Of a stretch of DNA of 22,878 bases, positions 15,344 to 22,878 are shown piece after piece. The stretch is from a virus: positions 1 to 22,878 of the IMG/VR virus record IMGVR_UViG_3300048111_000264. One strand, given 5' to 3'. The translations under genes and the position numbers were made by a program. Every line of letters starts with the position of its first letter. Position 1 is the first letter of the stretch. The notes under the pieces are model-generated. The model saw only the letters and a program-made list of their open reading frames with translations, was not told the DNA's origin and did not search any database.

Positions 15344-17128
15344 ATGGCAAAAACAAACTACGGAGCAGATTTAGGTTGGGAACTTGATGTAGATTTCCCA
15401 TCATGGGCAAATACAGAGATATATGTAAAAACCATATCTAAAGGATATTTGTTACCTGGTGAAAAACCAAAAGATGCTTATTGGAGAGTTGCAACAAGAG
15501 TAGCTCAAAGGTTAAACAAACCTCAGATGGCAACTAAATTCTTCGATTATATTTGGAAGGGTTGGTTGAATTTAGCAACTCCTGTACTCTCAAATACTGG
15601 TACTGATAGAGGATTACCTATATCATGTTTCGGTATTGATGTTGCCGATTCCATTTATGATATCGGAAATAAGAACTTAGAATTGATGTTACTTGCAAAA
15701 CATGGTGGTGGTGTTGGTATTGGAATCAACCAAATCAGACCAGCAGGAGCACCAATTACAGGTAATGGAACAAGTGATGGTGTTGTACCATTCGCTAAAA
15801 TTTATGATTCTACGATACTTGCAACTAACCAAGGTTCAGTAAGAAGGGGAGCTGCTTCAGTTAACCTTAATGTTGACCACGAAGATTTCGAAGAGTGGTT
15901 AGAAATCAGAGAACCTAAAGGAGATGTAAATAGACAATCACTTAATCTACACCAATGTGCAGTTGTAGGTGATAAGTTTATGAGAAAACTCGAACAAGGA
16001 GAACCTGATGCGAGAAGAAAGTGGGGAAAATTACTACAAAAAAGAAAAGCAACTGGTGAACCATACATCATGTACAAAGGAAATGTAAACAAATCAAATC
16101 CTGATATGTACAAAAAAAATGGATTAAAAGTTCATATGACAAACATATGTTCTGAAATTACTTTACACACAGATGAGAACCATTCATTTGTTTGTTGTTT
16201 ATCATCAGTAAATCTTGCTAAGTACAACGAGTGGAGAGATACTGATTTAGTTTATACAGCAACTTGGTTCTTAGATGGAGTACTTTCTGAGTTTATTCAA
16301 AAGGCTAAAAACATGAGAGGATTTGAAAATTCTGTTGCATCTGCTGAAAAAGGTAGAGCATTAGGATTAGGAGTTTTAGGATGGCACACTTACCTACAAC
16401 AAAATGGTATTCCATTTGAAGGTATGGAAGCTCAATTCGAAACTCGTAAGATTTTTTCTCAGTTAAAGATAGAATCAGAAAGAGCATCAAGAGATATGGC
16501 AACCGAATATGGTGAACCTCTTTGGTGTAGAGAAAGTGGATTTAGAAATACTCACTTAAGAGCAGTTGCTCCAACAGTTAGTAACTCTAAATTAGCTGGA
16601 AACGTATCTGCTGGTATTGAACCTTGGGCGGCGAATGTATTCACCGAACAAACTGCAAAAGGAACTTTCATTAGAAAGAACAATGAGTTAGTAAAGGTTC
16701 TAAGAAAAGCAGGTATCAATAACAAAGATACTTGGGATAAAATAATGGAAGATGGTGGTTCGGTACAAGATATCAAAGAACTTGATAAGTGGTGTTACTT
16801 AGATAGTAAAATGGTATTATGTGAAGAAATCACTAATGGAGATAGAGAAAAAGTTTATCCTGTAAAAGATGTTTTCAGAACTTTCAAAGAAATCAATCAA
16901 ATGGATTTAGTTAAACAAGCTGGTGTTAGACAACAATATATTGACCAAGGAGTTTCATTGAATTTAGCATTCCCATCCATTGCATCACCTAAATGGATTA
17001 ATCAAGTAACTATGGAAGCTTGGAAACAAGGAATTAAGACGTTGTATTATATGAGAACTGAATCGGTTCTTAGAGGTGATATCGCAACAAGGGCAGTTGA
17101 CCCTGATTGTGTTGCGTGTGATGGTTAA
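15344..17128 (+). CDS. nrdA: Class I ribonucleotide reductase large subunit
   Basis: 594 residues. Reduces ribonucleotides to deoxyribonucleotides. Active-site elements are LPISCFG (C95), TNICSE (N267, C269, E271), FVCCLSS (C284 the likely resolving Cys), the radical-transfer pair YY at 568-569, and a C-terminal CVAC (589-592) that would receive electrons from thioredoxin, encoded 23 bases downstream. The N-terminus starts directly in the catalytic fold: the ATP-cone of cellular NrdA is missing, so dATP overall inhibition should be lost, as is usual for phage enzymes. The whole length is shorter than cellular NrdA (about 750). Confidence 0.94.
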   Translation: MAKTNYGADLGWELDVDFPSWANTEIYVKTISKGYLLPGEKPKDAYWRVATRVAQRLNKPQMATKFFDYIWKGWLNLATPVLSNTGTDRGLPISCFGIDVADSIYDIGNKNLELMLLAKHGGGVGIGINQIRPAGAPITGNGTSDGVVPFAKIYDSTILATNQGSVRRGAASVNLNVDHEDFEEWLEIREPKGDVNRQSLNLHQCAVVGDKFMRKLEQGEPDARRKWGKLLQKRKATGEPYIMYKGNVNKSNPDMYKKNGLKVHMTNICSEITLHTDENHSFVCCLSSVNLAKYNEWRDTDLVYTATWFLDGVLSEFIQKAKNMRGFENSVASAEKGRALGLGVLGWHTYLQQNGIPFEGMEAQFETRKIFSQLKIESERASRDMATEYGEPLWCRESGFRNTHLRAVAPTVSNSKLAGNVSAGIEPWAANVFTEQTAKGTFIRKNNELVKVLRKAGINNKDTWDKIMEDGGSVQDIKELDKWCYLDSKMVLCEEITNGDREKVYPVKDVFRTFKEINQMDLVKQAGVRQQYIDQGVSLNLAFPSIASPKWINQVTMEAWKQGIKTLYYMRTESVLRGDIATRAVDPDCVACDG

Positions 17129-17151
17129 TAATTTAATAATTAGGAGAAATT

Positions 17152-17415
17152 ATGTTAGAAGTTAAAAAATTTTATGCAGAATGGTGTGGACCATGTAAAA
17201 TGTTAACACCAATTATGGAACAAGTACAAGGAAAGTTTTCAGATGTATCATTTGAAAGTATTAATATTGATTCACAATTTGAAGTGGCTCAAAAATATTA
17301 TGTTCGTTCAGTACCAACAGTTATCATAGAAAAAGACGGAAAAGAAGTACAAAGATTTGCTGGTTTACAATCAGAAATGGCATACTCAAATGCAATCAAT
17401 GAATTAAAAAGTTAA
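17152..17415 (+). CDS. Thioredoxin
   Basis: 87 residues, a short thioredoxin. The redox motif WCGPC is at 11-15 and the cis-Pro is in VRSVPTV (P55). The first beta strand and helix of the classical ~105-residue fold are trimmed. It has a strong Shine-Dalgarno (AGGAG at 17142-17146, five bases from ATG). It probably reduces the CVAC tail of the adjacent NrdA. Confidence 0.92.
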   Translation: MLEVKKFYAEWCGPCKMLTPIMEQVQGKFSDVSFESINIDSQFEVAQKYYVRSVPTVIIEKDGKEVQRFAGLQSEMAYSNAINELKS

Positions 17416-17422
17416 AAAAGAC

Positions 17423-17453
17423 TTGGATAATTCATTTTTTTTTCGTATATTTG
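17423..17453 (+). promoter_or_regulatory. Bacteroidetes-type promoter (TTG-N20-TATATTTG)
   Basis: TTG at 17423-17425, 20 bases, TATATTTG at 17446-17453 preceded by TTTCG. It starts the 17475-20550 accessory operon. Confidence 0.85.
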
Positions 17454-17474
17454 TAAAACAAATTAAATTTATAT

Positions 17475-17717
17475 ATGGCAGGAATAAAATTCGTACACAA
17501 AGAAGAAAAACAGATTAAGTTAAAAGGTAAACCAAAAGTACCATTTAACAAAAGTAAAAAACTGAGCACGATGGATGGCTCACAATCATTATTTTATATT
17601 GAAACCGAAACGGCTTTCAAGATGAAACTTGATTCATTTGTAGATTTTACACAAAAACATCCACAATACGGTAATTACGCTCTAATTACTGTTCCAATCG
17701 AAAGAGTAGAAAAATAA
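17475..17717 (+). CDS. Hypothetical small basic protein
   Basis: 80 residues, Lys-rich N-terminal half (KEEKQIKLKGKPKVPFNKSK), unrecognised C-terminal half (FVDFTQKHPQYGNYALITVP). No signal peptide or membrane segment. First gene after the promoter at 17423-17453. No function is proposed. Confidence 0.6.
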   Translation: MAGIKFVHKEEKQIKLKGKPKVPFNKSKKLSTMDGSQSLFYIETETAFKMKLDSFVDFTQKHPQYGNYALITVPIERVEK

Positions 17718-17727
17718 TATAAAAAAT

Positions 17728-17928
17728 ATGTCAAAAACCTTATGGTTTTTTAGCAATAGGTTACGAGGCGAATCTCATCCGAGAGCAAAACTTACCTCTG
17801 AACAAGTAATACAAATTAGAGACCTTCATTCCAAGGGGTTCTCTACTAATGTTATTGCTCGAAACTTCAAAGTTTCTACATGGAATGTAGAAGAAATAGT
17901 AAAAAGAAAAACTTGGACACACTTATAA
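17728..17928 (+). CDS. Small helix-turn-helix protein
   Basis: 66 residues. From residue 15, ESHPRAKLTSEQVIQIRDLH leads into SKGFSTNVIARNFKVSTWNVEEIVKRKTW, the 'HPrAKLT..qV..Ir.l...G.s...IA..F.VS...V..I...k.W' pattern. It is the DNA-binding HTH that often accompanies phage HNH endonucleases or stands alone. No nuclease domain is present, so this is either a small regulator or a residue of a homing endonuclease. It follows 17475 by 10 bases behind the leader aatataaaaaatATG. Confidence 0.65.
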   Translation: MSKTLWFFSNRLRGESHPRAKLTSEQVIQIRDLHSKGFSTNVIARNFKVSTWNVEEIVKRKTWTHL

Positions 17929-17940
17929 AACTTAAAAATT

Positions 17941-18594
17941 ATGAATAAATATGATGAAAAAACACTCGAAACTAACTATAACAAGTTTATCGAGGCAATT
18001 AAAAAATCTTTCGAAGGTGAAAGATTAAAAAAACTCTTACATATGTACTCAATGGAAGAATTAGGGCCTAACCTAATGTTATCTCCAGCGAGTGGAAACG
18101 TAAACTACCACAACGCTTATGAAGGTGGGTATATCGACCATGTTATGAATGTAGCTAGAAATTCACTCAGAATGATGAAACTCTACAAAGAAGCAGGTGG
18201 TATTATTGATTTTACACAAGATGAATTATTATTTTCAGCTTTTCATCACGATTTAGGAAAGTTAGGAAGTAAAGGAAAAATTCATTATGTAGATAATCCT
18301 TCTGATTGGCATGTAAAAAATCAAGGTAAGATATATGTTAGTAATTCAGAACTATCATATCTAACTCATACTGATAGAACTTTTTTCTTACTACAAGAAT
18401 ATGGAATCAAATATAATGAAAATGAATACTTTGGAATCAAACTAACTGATGGTATGTATGATGAAGATAATGTAAAATATTTTAAAGTATTTGACCCAAA
18501 AAATTATTTAAAATCAAATATACAATTTATACTCCATTGGGCTGACCATATGAGTACTTGTATTGAAAGAGATATTCAAAACGCTCCGTTTTAA
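17941..18594 (+). CDS. HD-domain phosphohydrolase
   Basis: 217 residues. The HD metal site is complete: H67 (GGYIDHVMNV), H103-D104 (FHHDLGKLG) and D202 (ILHWADHMS). The family hydrolyses phosphate esters, including nucleotides, cyclic nucleotides and (p)ppGpp. The catalytic domain spans most of the protein. The specific substrate is not readable. It lies one base ahead of the asparagine synthetase-like gene and shares its operon. Confidence 0.8.
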   Translation: MNKYDEKTLETNYNKFIEAIKKSFEGERLKKLLHMYSMEELGPNLMLSPASGNVNYHNAYEGGYIDHVMNVARNSLRMMKLYKEAGGIIDFTQDELLFSAFHHDLGKLGSKGKIHYVDNPSDWHVKNQGKIYVSNSELSYLTHTDRTFFLLQEYGIKYNENEYFGIKLTDGMYDEDNVKYFKVFDPKNYLKSNIQFILHWADHMSTCIERDIQNAPF

Positions 18595-18595
18595 T

Positions 18596-20035
18596 ATGTG
18601 TGGAATCATTGGTGGAAATAATTACAACTCATCTTCTATAAAAGATGGGTTGGATAAAATAATTCATAGAGGTAGAGATAACTCAACTATCGAACAAGTT
18701 GGGGATTTCTACTTTGCTCATAATAGATTATCTATACAAGATTTATCAGAAACAGCAAACCAACCATTTTGGAATGAGGATAAGACAGTTTGTTTAGTTT
18801 ATAATGGTGAATTGTGGGGAAGTGAACTTACCGATGAACTTAAGAGTAAAATAACAATACCATTTAGAACAACTTCTGATACTGAGATTATACTTAATTC
18901 TTATTTAGAATTTGGAGTTGATTCATTTAAAGATTTGGATGGTATGTTTTCTTTTTGTATTATTGACACAAGAAATCAAACTACATATCTTGTTAGAGAT
19001 TATATTGGTGAACTTCCATTTTGGTATTCTGTTGATAAAGTAACTAATAAATTGGCATTTTGTTCTGAAAAGAAAGGATTACCTCTTTCGGATATTTACA
19101 GAAAAAGTGTAAAGACTGTTTATCCTGGTACTTATGTTGAATACAATTATAAAACGTTAGAACATGATGTTAAAACTTACTATGAGTTACCAAAAGAAAT
19201 TATAAATGATGATAGAGAAACTATTGTTAAAAGAATCAGAAAAGATTTAGAAGAAGCGGTAAGAGTAAAGATGATTTCAGATGTTCCTATTTGCACACTT
19301 CTAAGTGGAGGAATTGATTCTGTAATAACAACATATCTTTTATCCAAATTATATCCTAAATTAGAAGCATTTGTAGTAACAACGGATGGTGGTAGTGATA
19401 TAAAGTTTGCAAGAATAGCAGCTAAAGAATTTGGTATTAAATTACATGAAATCCATATGACAAATCAAGAAATTATGGATTCAATTGATACTACGTTATA
19501 TGTAACTGAACTGAAAAAATGGCAGAATGTAGGTAGTGCACTTGCAACTATTAAATTAGGTGAAGAAATAAACAAACATGGATTCAAAGTAGTGTTTAGT
19601 GGTGATTTATCTGATGAAATTTGGGGTAGTTATGGAATTGTAACAAGATTCTGTTATACAGAAGAATCATATGATAACGCAAGAAGAAAATTAATAAGGG
19701 AAGTACATAAAGGAAACTTTCCATCACAAAATCAATCTATGATGTGGGGTGGTACTGTTGAAATTAGAACTCCATATTCTTGGAGACCATTTGTAGAGTA
19801 TTGTTTAAATATACCACCTATATATCAAACTGAAAAAGGATTGATGAAACCATTATTAAGAGATGCGTTTAAAGGTGAAATATCAGATGAACTTTTATAT
19901 AGAAAGAAAGTTTGGTTTGCACAAGGAGCAGGAACATCAACTGATATTGAACAAGTTAAAGATACACTAAAAGAAAGATTAGATAATCAATTTCAATATA
20001 AGGATGATTTAAATATTAAAAAGTTTTGGGGTTAA
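18596..20035 (+). CDS. Asparagine synthetase-like glutamine amidotransferase (AsnB family)
   Basis: 479 residues from ATG 18596. An upstream in-frame start at 18563 is rejected because it overlaps the HD gene and would bury the essential Cys2 of MCGIIGG. N-terminal class II glutamine amidotransferase (about 1-195): Cys2 nucleophile, HRGRD (24-28; cellular enzymes have HRGPD), YNGELWG (69-75), TTSDTE (92-97). C-terminal ATP-PPi synthetase: LLSGGIDS (235-242) PP-loop and SGDLSDEIWGSYG in place of the cellular SGEGADELFGGY. The enzyme is expected to use Gln and ATP to amidate a carboxylate; Asp to Asn is the default. The altered second loop leaves room for another acceptor. Confidence 0.85.
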   Translation: MCGIIGGNNYNSSSIKDGLDKIIHRGRDNSTIEQVGDFYFAHNRLSIQDLSETANQPFWNEDKTVCLVYNGELWGSELTDELKSKITIPFRTTSDTEIILNSYLEFGVDSFKDLDGMFSFCIIDTRNQTTYLVRDYIGELPFWYSVDKVTNKLAFCSEKKGLPLSDIYRKSVKTVYPGTYVEYNYKTLEHDVKTYYELPKEIINDDRETIVKRIRKDLEEAVRVKMISDVPICTLLSGGIDSVITTYLLSKLYPKLEAFVVTTDGGSDIKFARIAAKEFGIKLHEIHMTNQEIMDSIDTTLYVTELKKWQNVGSALATIKLGEEINKHGFKVVFSGDLSDEIWGSYGIVTRFCYTEESYDNARRKLIREVHKGNFPSQNQSMMWGGTVEIRTPYSWRPFVEYCLNIPPIYQTEKGLMKPLLRDAFKGEISDELLYRKKVWFAQGAGTSTDIEQVKDTLKERLDNQFQYKDDLNIKKFWG

Positions 20036-20067
20036 ATGTAATTAAAATAAAAGAAGAGGGAGAACAA

Positions 20068-20550
20068 ATGGATAAGGTTATAGAAGAAACTATGGCCATT
20101 ATCGATATGTATCCTGATATCTTTCCACATATGTACAAACAAGGATTTAAACTTGTTGGTAGAATTCAGAAAGGAAACTTAGTTCTACAAGATGGTGTAA
20201 TGATTACATTTACACAATACTTACAAGGTGGTAAATTATCTCGAAACGCAACAACAATAAAGAAACCAAAAGATTTTATTATTCATCAGATTGCATCAGA
20301 CCAAACTCAAAAGGGAGCAACTAAAAAGGTTTTAGATGAATTTGTTGATTATTGTAAATCTAAAGGAGCTGGTAATATATTATTAACTGTTCGAGCTTTC
20401 AACGAAAGGGCTCGTAAGTTCTATGAAAGATATGGATTTAAATACGATTCAGATATTCAATGGAACTCAAAAGAAACAGGTATAATACCAGGTGTAATTT
20501 ATAGGTTACAATTAGAAAAAATAAAAAGTGATAAATTTTTTCAATTTTAG
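20068..20550 (+). CDS. GNAT-family N-acetyltransferase
   Basis: 160 residues from ATG 20068, chosen because GAGGGAGA lies just upstream; a TTG at 20026 overlapping the previous gene is in frame but unlikely. The acetyl-CoA-binding loop lies in HQIASDQTQKGATKKVLDEF (73-92, Q/RxxGxA type). VRAFNERARKFYERYGF (108-124) is the typical GNAT C-terminal motif with the Tyr that acts as acid. It is in the same operon as the amidotransferase. The substrate is unknown: a small molecule, a protein or a modified nucleotide. Confidence 0.8.
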   Translation: MDKVIEETMAIIDMYPDIFPHMYKQGFKLVGRIQKGNLVLQDGVMITFTQYLQGGKLSRNATTIKKPKDFIIHQIASDQTQKGATKKVLDEFVDYCKSKGAGNILLTVRAFNERARKFYERYGFKYDSDIQWNSKETGIIPGVIYRLQLEKIKSDKFFQF

Positions 20551-20551
20551 C

Positions 20552-20582
20552 TTGGATAATTCAAATAAATTTCGTATATTTA
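20552..20582 (+). promoter_or_regulatory. Bacteroidetes-type promoter (TTG-N20-TATATTTA)
   Basis: TTG at 20552-20554, 20 bases, TATATTTA at 20575-20582 with TTTCG before it. It begins immediately after the GNAT stop and drives the nuclease/methyltransferase pair. Confidence 0.85.
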
Positions 20583-20617
20583 CATAGTAAATAAGTTAAA
20601 ACATTAAATAATAAAAT

Positions 20618-22195
20618 ATGAGCAAAAAAGATAATTGGGAAATTTTAAACGAATTAGAAATAGACACAAAATCTGTAAAGGTGGGCCATTTATATGGCGA
20701 AATATCTAACGGCAGATTAGTATCAATACCTGAGTTTTTACAAAGAGCATTATTAACAGATAAGTGGTTTTCAAATGAGTATAAAAACGCAAAAGAGTAT
20801 ATAACATCAGTTTGGGTAGGACAAGGTAAGATTGACTCAATTACAATCGTACCAATTAATCTATTAGTACAAAAAATAAATGAAAAGATAGAAACCGAAT
20901 TTGATGAAATTGTAAGAGAATCTTTAAAAGATGGATTGGCTTTATTAGAAGAATATATAAAAAACGGAGCAAAATCAGCTATATTAGATGGACAATCAAG
21001 GGGGTTTTTAGGATTTCTTGAATATATGAAAGGTACTTTCCCACTTGGTTCAGATTTAGCAAAAAAGATTAAACTAAGAAATAATGGAAAAGCTAAATCT
21101 ATCTTAGCACACACTATATTTACAGAACTACCAACTAAATTACAAGATTTATTTAAAGATAAATTATTAAATGTAAATATTGTAACTAATTTTAGTGATT
21201 TCAATGATGTAATCGATGCATTGGTTAATAAACAAAAAGGTTTCTCTTGGTCTAAATTTCAAATTATAAAACAAAAGAATAGATTTACATCTTTTGTAAA
21301 TTCATTTATTAATTCCTTTAAACCAGTAAAAAATAAAAAAGGAAAGATAGAATGGGATGGTGGAACAAAATACATAGAATTTTATAAAACACTAACAAAG
21401 AATTTAGCTGATAAATTGAAAGTTGATAAAGATGGTCATCAGTTATTTATGTTACAATGTTCTTATCTTTTAAAGTATGGTGCTTGGCCGACTGAATCTG
21501 AATTAAATGAAATTTTTGAATCACCAACGAGAACAATTGGAGAGAGTTATTATAAAAAAGTTATAAATTATTTCTCAGATGACTTTTTCCCATATATTGG
21601 AAAACAAAAAGTTTCAATATCACTTTTAATTAATTATTTAGTTTTTAGAGAAAGTTTGAGTAGAACAAAAATTAATAATCCACTCTCACAAAGAATTCAA
21701 TTCGATAGTGATGTTATAATTAAAGACCAAAAAGAATTAACTGATAGGTTTTATAAATTTGATTTAAAATTATCTAATAAAAAAGTGAATAATCCTCATC
21801 CCGCTTCTTTTGTAAAAATTGATGGTAAGTGGGAAATTCGTAATGAAGGATATAAACACCAAAATTCATCACAGAGTACTGAAACAATAGGAAAAAGAAT
21901 GGAATTATTCTTTGAACATTTTGATTTTGATTCTATGGTAAAAGAAGATTTTTTAACGATTGTTGAAAATAATAAAATGCCTTCAAAAAATACATTATTA
22001 ATAGATAGTGGTTTTTCTGATGTTGATGATAATAAAATTATGATTTCTGACTTACATGAATATGATAGGTCTCATCATGAGTCGAAAGATAATTATGGTA
22101 CTAATCAAAAAGATAATCTATCACTTGAAAAGGCCGGTCCAAATCGTTCAAGGGGTTCAAAAAATATGGAAAAGAAAAAAACCAATGTTGTATAA
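20618..22195 (+). CDS. DUF262 ParB-like + HNH nuclease (GmrSD/SspE-like)
   Basis: 525 residues. The N-terminal DUF262 (ParB/Srx-like) domain is seen in VSIPEFLQRALLTDKW (35-50), WVGQGKIDSITIV (66-78) and AILDGQSRGFLGFLE (121-135), the DGQQR-type motif that in GmrS and SspE is tied to NTP use. NKQKGFSWSKFQI (about 208-220) fits the 'lN.G...l' element. A long helical middle region (about 230-440) follows. The C-terminus has HEYDRSHHES (480-489) with N500 and NRSRGSK (509-515), an HNH layout (H...N...NR.kG). Such proteins cut modified or foreign DNA in bacterial defence. Here a phage carries one next to a methyltransferase-like gene. The HNH assignment is by motif spacing only. Confidence 0.7.
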   Translation: MSKKDNWEILNELEIDTKSVKVGHLYGEISNGRLVSIPEFLQRALLTDKWFSNEYKNAKEYITSVWVGQGKIDSITIVPINLLVQKINEKIETEFDEIVRESLKDGLALLEEYIKNGAKSAILDGQSRGFLGFLEYMKGTFPLGSDLAKKIKLRNNGKAKSILAHTIFTELPTKLQDLFKDKLLNVNIVTNFSDFNDVIDALVNKQKGFSWSKFQIIKQKNRFTSFVNSFINSFKPVKNKKGKIEWDGGTKYIEFYKTLTKNLADKLKVDKDGHQLFMLQCSYLLKYGAWPTESELNEIFESPTRTIGESYYKKVINYFSDDFFPYIGKQKVSISLLINYLVFRESLSRTKINNPLSQRIQFDSDVIIKDQKELTDRFYKFDLKLSNKKVNNPHPASFVKIDGKWEIRNEGYKHQNSSQSTETIGKRMELFFEHFDFDSMVKEDFLTIVENNKMPSKNTLLIDSGFSDVDDNKIMISDLHEYDRSHHESKDNYGTNQKDNLSLEKAGPNRSRGSKNMEKKKTNVV

Positions 22196-22199
22196 ATAA

Positions 22200-22878
22200 A
22201 TGACAAACGCAGAAGATATATTAGCAAAATATGAGAAGGGAACTTACGAAGGTGAGTTCCCTACCATATCGCCAGAGGATTGGGAAACTTTAAAAGAGTC
22301 ATATCCCAAAGACCAAGTAAAGGAAATGTTGGCTGATTTGTTTATGAAATATCCAATACCATATGCAGATATCACCGAAGAGGATGCTTATAATGATTAC
22401 CTTAAATTAAAAGGTTTTAGATGGAGTGAGTATCTAAAAGAAGGTGAATGGTTTCCACGAAAAGCAGCTGAATCTAAGTATCCACTAACATATGATGGAA
22501 AACAACAATACTTTTCTCGTATCAATACAGGTAACAAAGCATCTAATTACTTCCAACAACATAACAGATGGAGTGTAGATGGTTCGGTTTCACCGGGCCC
22601 AAAAAGAACTTGGGAAACAAAATCATTTATGAAATCACTAATGGGTGCAGCTTATTCTTTAAAGTTACCACAAGTTGGTAAGAAAGAATTAAGAACAATG
22701 ATTGGGTTGAGAAAATACATATGTGCTCAATTCAAACCAAATGTAGCTAAAATGTTCTATGATATGAATAATGCTAAGACCGTACTTGATTTCTCAATGG
22801 GGTGGGGTGATAGATTAGCAGGAGCGTTTAGTAGTGAAACAGTTGAACATTATGTAGGGTTAGACCCTCGTAAAGAAA
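22200..22878 (+). CDS. SAM-dependent methyltransferase-like protein, 3' end outside window
   Basis: 226 codons visible and open at the right edge. ATG 22200 lies four bases after the nuclease stop. Residues 1-190 carry no motif I can name, though FSRINTGNKASNYFQQHNRW (105-124) suggests a nucleic-acid-handling segment. VLDFSMGWGDRLAGAF (195-210) followed by VEHYVGLDPRKE (215-226) is a Rossmann SAM-binding motif I with the acidic end of strand 2 (D222). The 'D.s.GWGDRL...yiG.DP' pattern is known from large-virus and phage DNA methyltransferases. The catalytic motif (for example (D/N)PPY) would lie beyond the window, so base and atom specificity cannot be stated. Confidence 0.7.
   Translation, partial: MTNAEDILAKYEKGTYEGEFPTISPEDWETLKESYPKDQVKEMLADLFMKYPIPYADITEEDAYNDYLKLKGFRWSEYLKEGEWFPRKAAESKYPLTYDGKQQYFSRINTGNKASNYFQQHNRWSVDGSVSPGPKRTWETKSFMKSLMGAAYSLKLPQVGKKELRTMIGLRKYICAQFKPNVAKMFYDMNNAKTVLDFSMGWGDRLAGAFSSETVEHYVGLDPRKE

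Noticed and set aside
18563-18595. N-terminal extension of the asparagine synthetase-like protein
   Set aside because: The nucleophile Cys must follow the initiator Met, as in MCGIIGG at 18596.
1-22878. CRISPR arrays, tRNA genes, insertion sequences or integrase
   Set aside because: No regularly spaced repeats, cloverleaf-like segments, transposase motifs or att-like direct repeats were seen by eye; a tRNA scan would confirm.

Overview
The window is a compact, AT-rich (about one third GC by eye) stretch of a double-stranded DNA phage genome. Every gene I can support lies on the + strand, with gaps mostly under 150 bases. The phage looks like a distant T4-type (myovirus-like) virus of a Bacteroidetes host, probably a flavobacterium. 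The phage evidence is a T4-style replication set (gp32-like SSB, UvsX-like recombinase, 5'-3' exonuclease/RNase H, DnaB-like helicase), phage-type NrdA/NrdB with thioredoxin and MazG, and tail-fibre-like proteins. The host inference rests on six promoters of the form TTG-N20-TATATTTG/A, the Bacteroidetes housekeeping-sigma pattern, on A-rich leaders that mostly lack Shine-Dalgarno sequences, and on a Bacteroidetes-style Hc1 histone-like gene.

Layout. (1) 1-1076: 3' part of a family A DNA polymerase, open at the left edge. (2) 1112-5298: late-type or surface genes, namely a lipoprotein NUC-type nuclease, two tail-fibre/lectin-like proteins and a 754-residue charged protein with a possible PD-(D/E)XK core. 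Three of these four genes follow a TTAATAYTTATA box. (3) 5413-7886: small, mostly unknown genes, including an HExxH metallopeptidase and a DUF1599 (nucleotide-modification-associated) protein, read from three strong host-type promoters. (4) 8024-12668: replication and recombination core. (5) 12670-13671: a fucosyltransferase-like glycosyltransferase. (6) 13837-17415: Hc1-like protein, NrdB, MazG, NrdA and thioredoxin, a dNTP-supply block. (7) 17475-20550: accessory operon with an unknown protein, an HTH protein, an HD phosphohydrolase, an asparagine synthetase-like amidotransferase and a GNAT acetyltransferase. (8) 20618-22878: a DUF262-HNH (GmrSD/SspE-like) nuclease followed after 4 bases by a SAM methyltransferase-like gene that runs off the right edge.

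How it fits together. The polymerase, SSB, recombinase, flap exonuclease and helicase make and process phage DNA. NrdAB, thioredoxin and MazG feed or clean the nucleotide pool. The accessory operons carry candidate host-takeover, modification and competition functions. The most interesting points are the nuclease/methyltransferase pair, the matched 5'-UTR hairpins of the ssb and histone-like genes, the very regular promoter series, and the family A polymerase set in an otherwise T4-like replisome.
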